This document shows, piece after piece, positions 53,825-63,808 of a stretch of DNA of 64,000 bases. The DNA comes from Pseudobutyrivibrio ruminis (GTDB taxonomy: Bacteria > Bacillota > Clostridia > Lachnospirales > Lachnospiraceae). The stretch is taken from the NCBI GenBank assembly GCA_015057315.1, contig SVER01000016.1, positions 1-64,000 on the forward strand, read 5' to 3'. Numbering within the stretch: position 1 is the stretch's first letter; every line of letters begins with the position of its first letter. Position numbers and translations under genes: made by a program. The notes beneath the pieces are model-generated. The model made no database searches, had not been told where the DNA came from, and saw nothing but the letters and a program-made list of their open reading frames with translations.

Positions 53825-56800
53825 AAATTAATACTCCTTTCCAACGCAAATGAATAGATTAATACTTCTTTGACCTTTACGCCATAAGAAGCCTCTATTG
53901 CATTTTTATAAAGCTCTAATTGCTTCTCATATCTTACCATCAATGCATTAGCATCGTCTACTTTATCAGTCTTATAATCCAAAAGAACAATACCATCATC
54001 CTCTTCCCAGAAGACATCGATTATTCCCTGAACTAAAATCATTTCATCCCCTGATTCATTATCATCAAAAAGCCTTTTAGCATCACTACCATACACAAAT
54101 GGCTTTTCTTTATAAAGCTTTCCTGATGCTGCTGCAGCTGCCATACGAATAGCTGAATTATCACTCAAAAACGTCTTTAGCTTGCTTAGATTGATTCTTG
54201 AGAATTCATCCTCTGACAGACACTTAACCTTTTTCATGTACTGCAATTGCTCATCAAATGAACCTAATAAATCCTGATTTGTAAAATCAAAGCATTCTAA
54301 AAATCTATGCATGGCTGTTCCATATAATGCACCAGATGGCACATTGCTATCACCATCAGCTTCTATATTCCCCTCTCTCATAAAAACAGGAATATAGCTT
54401 TCATCCTCTTGATAAACAAAAGCAGGGGCAGCATCTGCATTAAACATAAATGCCTCTTCCATAGCCTGATGTTTAATCTCCGAAACAGAATACTTGCTCT
54501 TATACTGGCTATCCTTAATTCCATCATATTCAAAGGCTAACGTATTTACGATAGGATTATCAGTAGCCTCAACCTCGTCAATAATCTTATCAATAGTAGC
54601 CTTAACCTGCTCCTTAATTACAGCTCGCTTAACCTCATCTATAAACAGCTCTTTGCAATCTACAATTCTTCTTTTGTAAGGGTAGGCTGATGCATTTAAA
54701 GACCTGATTATAAGCTCAATACTAGTAGATGCTTTCAGCTTGGTATAGGTATCCAGTAGCCCACTATCCCCTGCGAACTCGCTTATTTTATCTACAGCGG
54801 ATTTATCCTTAGAAGGCTTTATCTCTGCTGTAATAATAAGCTTATCAACAGCACGGGTAAGGGCAACATAAAGAATTCTTAAATACTCTCCCCTGGCATC
54901 GGATTGGTTGGCAAACTTAACCAGATTATAAAGTGGCGTGCTATAAGATAATCTTGTGTCCGGATTTCTGTAATTCATAGCAAGTCCAAGCTTATCATCA
55001 TATACGAACAATCCACCTTCGCTTTTAAATGGTTTGCCGCAGCCTGCCAAAAATACCACTGGAAATTCCAAGCCCTTACTTTTATGTATGGTCATAATTC
55101 TTACGGCTTCATCATTTTCAGACACAGTTTTTGCAAGGCCCAAATCCTCATCATAGGTCTTAAGCCCCTCTATATAGCTAACAAATCTGGAAAGCCCCTT
55201 AAAGCTTGTCCCCTCAAAGCTTACTGCCTCGTCTATAAGCTTGTTTAGATTGGCAGCTGCCATAGGTCCATTATCAAGAGCCTTGGTATATATCAAAAAC
55301 CTAGTTTCCTCTAATACGTGCTCAATAATTTCGTGAATAGGAGTGTCTATTGCCTCATCCCTAAAGCGATTTAAAAGTGTGAGAAAAGCACCAATATCTT
55401 CATCCTTATCGGCTTCCCATTTGTTGAGCAGACATTGATATAGGCTAACCTCTGGATTAGTTGCTCTAATCTGTGCCAATCTCTCTGATGAAAAATTAAA
55501 CATAGCTGAGTGAAGCACTGCTGCAAGAGGAATATCGTTAAACGGGTTATCTATCACATTTAACATAGATAAAACTGTGTCAATTTCCTCCCTGTCAAAA
55601 AATCCAGTTTCCTCTGCCACATAGGCTGGAATTCCCTTGTCCTTAAGGGTGGCAATATATTTGTCAGCATGCCCCTTAACTCCACGCATAAGGATAACAA
55701 TATCGTTATATTTAAGAGGTCTTTGCTCTCTTCCATCCTCTCCCTTACAGCTTACCTGAAAGCCATCAGCCATAAGCTCTTTGATTCTTTTAGCAATAAC
55801 AAGTGCCTCTAATATATCTCCACCATCTATATCCATTTCTTTCATGGAATCAGGCTCACCAGTTGCTATAAGCACCTCGGCTTCATAATCAGAAGGCTCT
55901 CCCTTGAAGCTTTCATCACCCAGCTTAAGTGCAGCCTTTTCATCATACATTACTCCACCAACATCCATCTGCATAAGGGGAGCAAATACCTGATTACAGA
56001 AATTTAAAACCTCGTAGCGGCTTCTAAAATTCTTGTCCAAATCTATTCTGATAGAATTATTTGTAGGGCCATCATCCATTGGGTATGAAGAAAGCTTGTC
56101 AATAAAAAGCTTAGGATTTGCCTGTCTAAATGCATAGATAGACTGCTTTACATCACCTACAGTAAAGTAATTGTTCCCTGAGCTGATAGCAGTAAGTATC
56201 TGTTCCTGCAGCTCATTAGAATCCTGGTATTCATCCACCATGATTTCCTTAAAATGATTAGACAGCTCTATGGCCACAGGGCGTTTTTCATGCTCCTTAG
56301 ATTCCTCATTTCTTAGGATTCTAAGAGCCATGTGTTCCACATCATTAAAATCATATATATTTCGCTTTTTCTTTTCCTCTAAAAGCACTCTTGAGTACTC
56401 TTTTGCAAATTCAATAAGTGATATAGCCTGATTTCTAACATACAAAATATCATCAAAGATATCATTTAAACTAAGTCCATAAAAATCTTTTTTTAACGTA
56501 TTTACGATACCCTTATAGCTGTCTCTAAGTGCCTTTGCTCTTGCTATATCATCTTCATTAAGACTAGTTCCCTTGCTACTCCATCTGGTAGAAAAATCCA
56601 CCCCGGAAATAGCAGCGTATTTATCAGCAAAGCTGTCCTTAGAATATATTCCCTTTAACTGCCCCAGCTCGTAGTTAAGGATTTCCTTGTCCTTAGAATC
56701 ACTGTCAGAAGGATATAAATTAACAAACCGCTCCAGTTTATCAATAGCCCCCTTAAGCTCCATATCAGTAAGCTTAAGTATTTCTACTACAGCCTGGGAT

Positions 56801-57420
56801 GATTCCAATTCTTCTATGGAATTAATATCATATAGCTTCAAGGCATTATCATACCACTCATTAGGCCAGGCAAAGCTTGCGGCCTTTGCATGAAGGCTAA
56901 ACACCATATCCCTTAGGCTGTCAGTTCTACGCCCATTGATATAGGCTCCAGCCAGATTTTTAAACCCTTCGTCAGCCTCTTCAAGCTTAGCTGATAACAA
57001 ATCGCTAAAGACATTATCCTCTAGCATCTTTAACTCACCTGAGGAACCAATTCTAAATGATGGATCCATGTCAATCTCGTAGAAATAGTTCTTAACTACC
57101 CAGCTACAAAAGCTATCGATAGTTCTAATATGAGCATTATGAATAAGGGTTGCCTGACATCTTAATCTGGCATCCCTGCTGTTTTTCATAATGGCCTTGT
57201 CGATAGCCTTTCTTATTCTATCCTTCATCTCAGCAGCAGCTGCTGTAGTAAAGGTAACCACAAGAATTCTATCTACATCTACTCCATTTTTCTCATCCAA
57301 TATTTGAGATATGATTCTTTCAACCAGTACGAAGGTCTTACCACTACCTGCGGCGGCACTTACAAGCATATTTTTATTTCTTGTATCTCGCACCAGCATC
57401 TGTTCTTTTGTTAATGCCAA
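53803..57420 (-). CDS. addA: ATP-dependent helicase/nuclease subunit A (AddA)
   Basis: 1205 residues. With AddB it resects double-strand breaks and makes 3' single-strand DNA for RecA. UvrD-like helicase motifs: Walker A SAAAGSGKT (about 21-29), DEYQDSN with motif II, KNFRSRYEVL motif IV and ALTRAVDKL motif VI. The C-terminal RecB-type nuclease has GIIDVFWEEDDGIVLLDYKTDK with catalytic acids and Lys. The start is TTG, two bases after the addB stop and following GAGGAAGAG. Two TAACGTATTTACGATA elements (54538-54553, 56494-56509) lie in the gene. Confidence 0.97.
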   Translation of the reverse strand: MALTKEQMLVRDTRNKNMLVSAAAGSGKTFVLVERIISQILDEKNGVDVDRILVVTFTTAAAAEMKDRIRKAIDKAIMKNSRDARLRCQATLIHNAHIRTIDSFCSWVVKNYFYEIDMDPSFRIGSSGELKMLEDNVFSDLLSAKLEEADEGFKNLAGAYINGRRTDSLRDMVFSLHAKAASFAWPNEWYDNALKLYDINSIEELESSQAVVEILKLTDMELKGAIDKLERFVNLYPSDSDSKDKEILNYELGQLKGIYSKDSFADKYAAISGVDFSTRWSSKGTSLNEDDIARAKALRDSYKGIVNTLKKDFYGLSLNDIFDDILYVRNQAISLIEFAKEYSRVLLEEKKKRNIYDFNDVEHMALRILRNEESKEHEKRPVAIELSNHFKEIMVDEYQDSNELQEQILTAISSGNNYFTVGDVKQSIYAFRQANPKLFIDKLSSYPMDDGPTNNSIRIDLDKNFRSRYEVLNFCNQVFAPLMQMDVGGVMYDEKAALKLGDESFKGEPSDYEAEVLIATGEPDSMKEMDIDGGDILEALVIAKRIKELMADGFQVSCKGEDGREQRPLKYNDIVILMRGVKGHADKYIATLKDKGIPAYVAEETGFFDREEIDTVLSMLNVIDNPFNDIPLAAVLHSAMFNFSSERLAQIRATNPEVSLYQCLLNKWEADKDEDIGAFLTLLNRFRDEAIDTPIHEIIEHVLEETRFLIYTKALDNGPMAAANLNKLIDEAVSFEGTSFKGLSRFVSYIEGLKTYDEDLGLAKTVSENDEAVRIMTIHKSKGLEFPVVFLAGCGKPFKSEGGLFVYDDKLGLAMNYRNPDTRLSYSTPLYNLVKFANQSDARGEYLRILYVALTRAVDKLIITAEIKPSKDKSAVDKISEFAGDSGLLDTYTKLKASTSIELIIRSLNASAYPYKRRIVDCKELFIDEVKRAVIKEQVKATIDKIIDEVEATDNPIVNTLAFEYDGIKDSQYKSKYSVSEIKHQAMEEAFMFNADAAPAFVYQEDESYIPVFMREGNIEADGDSNVPSGALYGTAMHRFLECFDFTNQDLLGSFDEQLQYMKKVKCLSEDEFSRINLSKLKTFLSDNSAIRMAAAAASGKLYKEKPFVYGSDAKRLFDDNESGDEMILVQGIIDVFWEEDDGIVLLDYKTDKVDDANALMVRYEKQLELYKNAIEASYGVKVKEVLIYSFALERSINLCTTNSQ

Positions 57421-57421
57421 T

Positions 57422-60400
57422 TTACTCTTCCTCTAGCTTTTCTTTCATCAATTCTACTACTTCAGAATTCTTTTTAGCCTTATCAAAGGCTCTTACACTA
57501 AAGCCTGCCTCATTCTCATTGAAATGACAAACACTTTTATAATTACAGTATCTACATGCATCGATATTTCCAAGGCGGGCTGGAGATGGTTCAAAATCAC
57601 CTGCTATTATGTGCTTTGCTGTATCAGCTGCTGCAAGCATAGAATAATCTATCACAGTTTGCATTGCTGACCTATCGATTGCATTGGTATCTCGTTCAGA
57701 TGGCTCCCCATTAACCTTTATTCCATAAGGTACAATTGATGATACCTTGGTCTGTCCTTCCATAGTACCAACAGTCAGGTCGTTGGCGGCCAAATCAGCC
57801 GGGTCATTTGAAAGTAGACCATCCATCTTGCTTAGCTTAAGTCTTTCCTCTTCTGTGGCTGCCTTAGATGATGACAACTCTAAAAACTTGTTAGCCATTT
57901 CATAGTAAAGCATGGCCGATGGATGTAATGCTACCCCAGGATATTTTTCCTTTAGCTTATCAAGTACAACCCCCATATATATTGGAAGCTGAAGTGATAA
58001 ACCGTGATATGTCTCACTTAAATCAAGCTTATGGTCACTTGATTTGTAATCAATAATTCTAACTGCTCTGTCATCTGAATCTGTAAGGTCTATTCTATCA
58101 ACCTTGCCCTTAAGATTAGCCAGTATCTCATTTGTCTTACTATCCCTGATTTCTGTCCTAATCACTTCTTCAAAAAGCTCTGGCTCAAACTCGCCTCTGG
58201 ATACCTGGGTAGTAATGATTTCCACCGTGTGTCTTAGGGTATCCTTTAGAGATTCTACAATATATTTTTGAGTTGCATCCTCTAATGTTGCCACCTTTGC
58301 CATGTGTTCAAAGGTTTGTGATATGGCAACCTCTATATATTTTTCCCGCTCATCAGCTGTCACTGATTTAAATGTTTTGCCATCAGCTTTTAGGCTACTA
58401 GAGTATCTTTCAATAGCCTCGTGGCAGAAATTTCCCATATCTATGCTTGAAAGGGCGAACTCCTCCCTCTCATTAAGCTTAAGAATATATGTAAGAAAAT
58501 ATTTGTAGCTACATTCATTATAAAGTTCAAACTTAGATACGGAACCTGATATGGTTTCATCGGAATTTATAGCTTCATTTACTGCAAGCATTATATCCTC
58601 TGAAAAGCTTTCCTTTGTATGCTCATAAAAAGCCGCCGTAAGTAAAAGCTGAAGCTTTTCATTATCTTCTGATTTTGCCCACTCCAATAGATTATTTAAA
58701 TCTGTAAGTTCTTCCTTTGTCAGCCCTTCAAATGATACTAATATAGCCTTATTTAAAAGCTCTATTAAATAATCCAGTGCACTCTTTTTTGAAAGGCATC
58801 TATCTTTGGCTGTAAACTCTTCTATTTCCTCAAGCTTTAGGCCTTTGAACATATCCTTTAAAAGCTCCATAAGATATGATGGATTTACACCCTTTCCTGC
58901 GCCATCTACACGTGGAGATGTAATATAAAGAATATGATTTGGTTTGGTAAGCATAAGATAGAGATAGAATCTTTGTCTAAATGATTTTTGTCTATCTGAT
59001 GGAGCCAACTCAAACCCAAGAGATAACAGCTGTTCACGCTCTAGCTGAGATAAAATACCTCCATTTTCTACCTTTTTAGGAATAGCATCATCTGATGCTC
59101 CAATACAAAACAGCACTTTTATATTGGATAATCTAGTTCTTTCTATATCACCTAAAATAACACTGTCTGCAGTAGGTGGAATAACACCGATGGATGCTGC
59201 CGAAAGGCCTGCCTCATATATATCCTTAAACTCATCTAAGGACATCTTTTCATCCCCCAGAATTCCTACCAGCTTGTCTAATATATCCATTATTACCTGA
59301 TAGATTTGGCTATATTCCTTTGCCTTTACAGCCTCATTCTTATCCTCGTAAAGCTTTCCTCTTTCCTTTATCTTTCCTTCAAAATCAAAGCTTGTAATGA
59401 ATCTGTATAATGCCACCGCTATATCTTTTACTGTGGAATCTGAATTAATGGTCTTATCCATTTGTACAAATGGACCTATAAACCTTTCCCTTAATTCATT
59501 TACCTTAATAAGATCTTCATCCTTATTGAAGCTATTTGAACGAATGGCAAATGGATGGAAATATTTCTTTTTTCCGCGTATTCCTGTAGAAATAAGATAG
59601 TTTTCCAGATAATCTATTTCATCTAATGACAATTCAGTTAGACCTGTTCGAAGGAATCTAAACACATCCTCCCTTTTAAAGTCTCTGTCAAAGATATCAA
59701 AAAGGGCTTCTATGGCCTCTGACATAGGGTGGAATAAAAGCTCTGTCTTGGCATCAATGAAATAAGGGATATTGTATTCATCCCAAATGCCTGAAACAAG
59801 ATACCTGTAAGAATCCAAATTAGGTGCCACCACCGCAATATCCTTATAGTGCATGCCGCCTCTGATAAGATGATTAATCTGAATTGCCACATATCTTAGC
59901 TCATCTCTCATGGTTCTTAAGCTCACCAGCTTAATAGCTTCCCCTGGAGCCAAATCACCTTTATACTCTTTTACATTCTCTCTAAAGATGTTTTTTTCTA
60001 AATGTGATAGCACCTCATTTGAAGCCAGCCAACCATTTGTTGAATCAATATGTGTCACAGGATTAATCAATGTATTTGTATTTACCGCAAGCTTGTTTAG
60101 CTTGATTGCAAACTCTGATGACATCTCAAACAAAGCATCATCTGACGCCTTAGTAAGCAGAGCCTCATCATTATCCGCAGTAATTGTAACTGCAACCTCA
60201 TCGCAAATACGAAGCATGTGCTCCACAAGCTGATACTGGATAGGAGTAAAGCCTGTAAAACCATCTAGCACTACAGTGGCTCCACTGACAATCTGGGAAT
60301 CATCCAGCATATCATTTAATGTAGACAAAATAGATTCGGTGGTTACATATTTTCCATTTATAAAATCCAAAAAAGCCTCGTACAAAACTAACAAATCCGA

Positions 60401-60868
60401 GGCTTTTCTTCTGAAGCTTTCTGACATAGCAGGTGTATCAATCATTTCCTTCAATCTATCCACAGTGATATTATACTGGGTCATCTCGGAAATCAGTGAC
60501 TTCACCTGAGTTATGTAACTGACACGTGTTATATTTTTTCTAAGAGTCTTAAGCTCCTCCAAATGAGAACCAATAATTCTTCTTATAACAAGAGATTTAC
60601 CGGTATCATCAAGGACTGCATTTATTCCTGCGCCTAGCTCTTCGAAAACACGATAGGCCAGACGATTAAATGACAGTACATCTATGTTCATAATGCACTT
60701 GTTTGGGTGCATAGAAACCAAAAGCTTCTGAGTTGACATGGTGTACTGCTCTGGAACAATAACAAGAAAATTCTTATCCTTGTTTGCCATAGACTCTTTA
60801 ATTATTCTTGAATAAAGGGTAGTGGATTTACCACTACCCGAGCTACCTACTACTATTGATAAAGACAT
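57422..60868 (-). CDS. addB: ATP-dependent helicase/nuclease subunit B (AddB)
   Basis: 1148 residues. Walker A GSSGSGKST near the N-terminus, VIVPEQYTM, helicase-like middle, and a C-terminal nuclease with VRIIDYKSSDHK. Cys residues for the [4Fe-4S] cluster are one in NECSYKYFLTYIL and C1105, C1108 and C1114 (C-x2-C-x5-C), as in the B. subtilis subunit. Forms the AddAB complex; the addA TTG start follows its stop by one base. Confidence 0.96.
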   Translation of the reverse strand: MSLSIVVGSSGSGKSTTLYSRIIKESMANKDKNFLVIVPEQYTMSTQKLLVSMHPNKCIMNIDVLSFNRLAYRVFEELGAGINAVLDDTGKSLVIRRIIGSHLEELKTLRKNITRVSYITQVKSLISEMTQYNITVDRLKEMIDTPAMSESFRRKASDLLVLYEAFLDFINGKYVTTESILSTLNDMLDDSQIVSGATVVLDGFTGFTPIQYQLVEHMLRICDEVAVTITADNDEALLTKASDDALFEMSSEFAIKLNKLAVNTNTLINPVTHIDSTNGWLASNEVLSHLEKNIFRENVKEYKGDLAPGEAIKLVSLRTMRDELRYVAIQINHLIRGGMHYKDIAVVAPNLDSYRYLVSGIWDEYNIPYFIDAKTELLFHPMSEAIEALFDIFDRDFKREDVFRFLRTGLTELSLDEIDYLENYLISTGIRGKKKYFHPFAIRSNSFNKDEDLIKVNELRERFIGPFVQMDKTINSDSTVKDIAVALYRFITSFDFEGKIKERGKLYEDKNEAVKAKEYSQIYQVIMDILDKLVGILGDEKMSLDEFKDIYEAGLSAASIGVIPPTADSVILGDIERTRLSNIKVLFCIGASDDAIPKKVENGGILSQLEREQLLSLGFELAPSDRQKSFRQRFYLYLMLTKPNHILYITSPRVDGAGKGVNPSYLMELLKDMFKGLKLEEIEEFTAKDRCLSKKSALDYLIELLNKAILVSFEGLTKEELTDLNNLLEWAKSEDNEKLQLLLTAAFYEHTKESFSEDIMLAVNEAINSDETISGSVSKFELYNECSYKYFLTYILKLNEREEFALSSIDMGNFCHEAIERYSSSLKADGKTFKSVTADEREKYIEVAISQTFEHMAKVATLEDATQKYIVESLKDTLRHTVEIITTQVSRGEFEPELFEEVIRTEIRDSKTNEILANLKGKVDRIDLTDSDDRAVRIIDYKSSDHKLDLSETYHGLSLQLPIYMGVVLDKLKEKYPGVALHPSAMLYYEMANKFLELSSSKAATEEERLKLSKMDGLLSNDPADLAANDLTVGTMEGQTKVSSIVPYGIKVNGEPSERDTNAIDRSAMQTVIDYSMLAAADTAKHIIAGDFEPSPARLGNIDACRYCNYKSVCHFNENEAGFSVRAFDKAKKNSEVVELMKEKLEEE

Positions 60869-60967
60869 TATTACTCCCTGAAATACTTTTAGTCCGCCTG
60901 TTACGCTAACAATAATTATATTTCTACGCTCAGCATAGAAAGCTTCGCTTAAGAAACATATTCATTA

Positions 60968-62518
60968 CTACGATTGTGGGAACATGCCGCGGAGCATGGT
61001 GGCCATGGATCCGGTTCTGGATCTTTCGTATGGCTTTCCCTTAAGATAGAGTTCTAAAACTCCTATTTTATTTAATTCATTAATTGGAACCTCGTATGGG
61101 TTGTGGTCTAGAATAACTATATCACAGCTCTTACCCATCTCCAGTGAGCCTCGCTCCTTCTCATCAAACAATGAATAAGCCCCATTATATGTAGCCATTC
61201 TAAGAGCATCGTATACTGAAACAGATTCTTCAGCATTGGTATTGTTACATGCATCATGAATCCATTTAATAGGGTCAGGATCCGATGCTGGTGCATCTGA
61301 ATTGAAGCACACCCTGATTCCCAAATCCTGCATTGTCTTAAGTGGATTAATGAATTTATACTGATTTTCTGAAAGTATTCCCTTAATGTACTCTTCAACA
61401 CCATTAAGGTGAGAAAGCAACGAAGGCTTAACAGAAATCATTATATTATATTTAGCGCAAATCTTTAAGCATCTTTCTGTTGGAAGTGAGCCATGCAATA
61501 TAATGTGTCTATGGTCATACCTTGGGTAATCCTCCAGTGCCATTGCTATTGCATTGACAGCCTGCTCAAAGGCAGCATCTCCCACTGCATGTAATGCAAT
61601 CTGATAACCTGCACGGTTAGCATTTATACAGAATTTCTGAACATCAACATCATCATAATATGATACGCCCTTATGCTTTGCGGTTGCATATTCATCAATA
61701 AGTGCTGCATCCTGATTAGCAAAGGTTCCATCCAGATTGGCAAACACCACTCTAGTCATGTCCTTCTTTGCAATCTTGTCTACATTGGAACATTGATAAG
61801 CCACACGAATCTGCATGCCATTATCAAGTCCCTTGGCAACAGACCGTTCCATATCAAAATCGTAGTCCCTAACAAAGCCCAGACCACTGGCAGAGCAAAT
61901 AAGACCAACACCTTTGCTGGCCAAAAAATCTGCTGTCTCCACCATGGAATCTATAACCTTCTTAGTAGAAAGGCCATGGGATACAAATTCTGCCGCAGCC
62001 ACAAAGGCTTCCTGCTTAAGCTCACCAGTTTCTGGATTGAATCCACGTAAGTTTTCTATCTTGGATTTTACAGCATCGATAAACATGCTGTTACAAACAG
62101 CTGAATGTGCATCATGTTTTAAAATGATGGCAGGCTTGTTAGGACAAGCCTTATCCATCTGCTCTCTAAGAATCAAATATCCCTCTGATACAGCAAACTC
62201 TGTAGCACCAAATCCTACCACAATATTTTCTTTGGTGGTGTTAGCATAGTTTTCAAGCTGCTCAAGAATCTTTGCGTTGGAATCTGTATCACTAATAGGA
62301 AACATCCTGTGTAATACAGAAAAGCCTGAATAATGGGTGTGCGTATCAACAAATGCAGGAAGCGCAACGTTTGCTCCTAGCTCAATAGGTGGCACAACCT
62401 CATATTGAGTAGGCAAAGTATCACCAATATAAGCAATTCTACCTTCTCTTTCAACTAGATAATTTGCAATCGTATTATTTTCATCACATGTAATTATTGT
62501 TCCATGAAAAACCTGCAT
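60968..62518 (-). CDS. amidohydrolase, YtcJ-like
   Basis: 516 residues of the metal-dependent amidohydrolase superfamily. Metal motif DTHTHYSG, then KHDAHSAVCNS, ALHAVGDAAFEQAVNAI, HGSLPTERCLK and FNSDAPASDPDPIKWIHDA supply the usual His/Asp ligands. Probable substrates are amides or similar small molecules; the exact one is unknown. 99 bp before the addB start, with a TTTCTAcGC-type small hairpin (60921-60941) between them. Confidence 0.86.
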   Translation of the reverse strand: MQVFHGTIITCDENNTIANYLVEREGRIAYIGDTLPTQYEVVPPIELGANVALPAFVDTHTHYSGFSVLHRMFPISDTDSNAKILEQLENYANTTKENIVVGFGATEFAVSEGYLILREQMDKACPNKPAIILKHDAHSAVCNSMFIDAVKSKIENLRGFNPETGELKQEAFVAAAEFVSHGLSTKKVIDSMVETADFLASKGVGLICSASGLGFVRDYDFDMERSVAKGLDNGMQIRVAYQCSNVDKIAKKDMTRVVFANLDGTFANQDAALIDEYATAKHKGVSYYDDVDVQKFCINANRAGYQIALHAVGDAAFEQAVNAIAMALEDYPRYDHRHIILHGSLPTERCLKICAKYNIMISVKPSLLSHLNGVEEYIKGILSENQYKFINPLKTMQDLGIRVCFNSDAPASDPDPIKWIHDACNNTNAEESVSVYDALRMATYNGAYSLFDEKERGSLEMGKSCDIVILDHNPYEVPINELNKIGVLELYLKGKPYERSRTGSMATMLRGMFPQS

Positions 62519-62536
62519 TTTACCCCTCCATACATT

Positions 62537-63778
62537 TTATTTTTTTCTTTTTGGTCTACAAATATGACGAGGAATTCCATCAACCATGATAGGAGCCACA
62601 TCCCCTTGAATAAGTGGCTTAGCATAAGTGATGAATGCCTCTGTTACATAAGTACCATCATGTGTAATCCAATTTCTTGGAACCAGCTTTTCGTCGTTTG
62701 CAATCTTGTGAACATCCTTAACCTCCGTTCCGCACTGGTAAGGATCATCTGAATGACGAATAAGAGTTACCATCTTACCTGTATCACCCTCATCTGCAGC
62801 AAGCACTGCAGCACCACCTACCTGATATGCCTCAAGGATATCAATACGTGACGCAAGATGAGAGCCTGCACGCTGAAGTGTTGAAAGCTCAATAGCTCTG
62901 GTCTTGCAGCCAAGCTCTCTTCCAATGTAGTTGCAAAGATAAGATGCTGTTCCTGTAAGCTGTTTGTGATTGAAGGCATCTACGAATTCTACGTTGCTTC
63001 CTAATTCGCATACATATTTGCCGTCCTTTGTATGAATACCTTCAGAAACACAGATAACAACAGAATGCTGTTGCTTTAATAGCTTCTCTACTCTCTCTTT
63101 AAATTTCTCAACATCAAATGGAACCTCTGGCAAGTAGATTAAATCTGGTCCCTCACAATCCTCGCCCTTTGCTAAGATTGAAGCGCCTGTAAGCCAACCG
63201 GCATTTCTGCCCATTATCTCCACTATAGTAACAAGTCCCTTATCATATTCAAGACAGTGACCATCTCTAATGATTTCCTTCACAGATGTACCGATATATT
63301 TAGCTGCACTACCATATCCTGGTGTGTGGTCTGTAAGAGCCAAATCGTTATCGATTGTCTTAGGGCATCCTATAAATCTGATGTTTGAACCTGTGATAAT
63401 TGCATAATCAGAAAGCTTCTTGATGGTGTCCATGGAATCATTTCCACCGATGTAAATCAAAGCTTCGATTTCGAGCTTGTTGAGAATTCCGAAGATTTTT
63501 TCGTAAGTTTCCATATCCTCGTGGATTTCTGGAAGCTTGAAGCGGCATGAGCCAAGATAAGCAGCTGGTGTACGCTTTAGAAGCTCTACATCCAAATCAT
63601 TCTTGATGTAATCGGAAAGGTCTATGTAATCCTCTTCCATTAATCCTTTGATTCCGTGGAGCATTCCGTAAATCTTATTTGCGCCACGATCCCTTGCTGT
63701 CCTGATAACTCCTGCCAAAGAAGAGTTGATTGCGGCGGTTGGTCCGCCTGATTGTCCCACAATTACGTTTCCAGTCAT
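62537..63778 (-). CDS. pfp: pyrophosphate-dependent 6-phosphofructokinase
   Basis: 413 residues. Phosphofructokinase fold (VIVGQSGGPTAAINSSL). The two phosphoryl-donor positions are D114 in GGNDSMDT and K140 in PKTIDND, the pair that goes with PPi, where ATP enzymes have Gly at both. Fructose-6-phosphate region IEIMGRNAGWL is present. Using PPi saves ATP in glycolysis and makes the step reversible. RBS GGGAGG precedes the ATG. Confidence 0.92.
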   Translation of the reverse strand: MTGNVIVGQSGGPTAAINSSLAGVIRTARDRGANKIYGMLHGIKGLMEEDYIDLSDYIKNDLDVELLKRTPAAYLGSCRFKLPEIHEDMETYEKIFGILNKLEIEALIYIGGNDSMDTIKKLSDYAIITGSNIRFIGCPKTIDNDLALTDHTPGYGSAAKYIGTSVKEIIRDGHCLEYDKGLVTIVEIMGRNAGWLTGASILAKGEDCEGPDLIYLPEVPFDVEKFKERVEKLLKQQHSVVICVSEGIHTKDGKYVCELGSNVEFVDAFNHKQLTGTASYLCNYIGRELGCKTRAIELSTLQRAGSHLASRIDILEAYQVGGAAVLAADEGDTGKMVTLIRHSDDPYQCGTEVKDVHKIANDEKLVPRNWITHDGTYVTEAFITYAKPLIQGDVAPIMVDGIPRHICRPKRKK

Positions 63779-63808
63779 TTCATAATACCTCCCAACTATT
63801 ATTAGTAA

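Noticed and set aside
54538-56509. ATCGTA-type palindromes as LexA boxes of addA
   Set aside because: They lie inside coding sequence and do not fit the Gram-positive LexA consensus.
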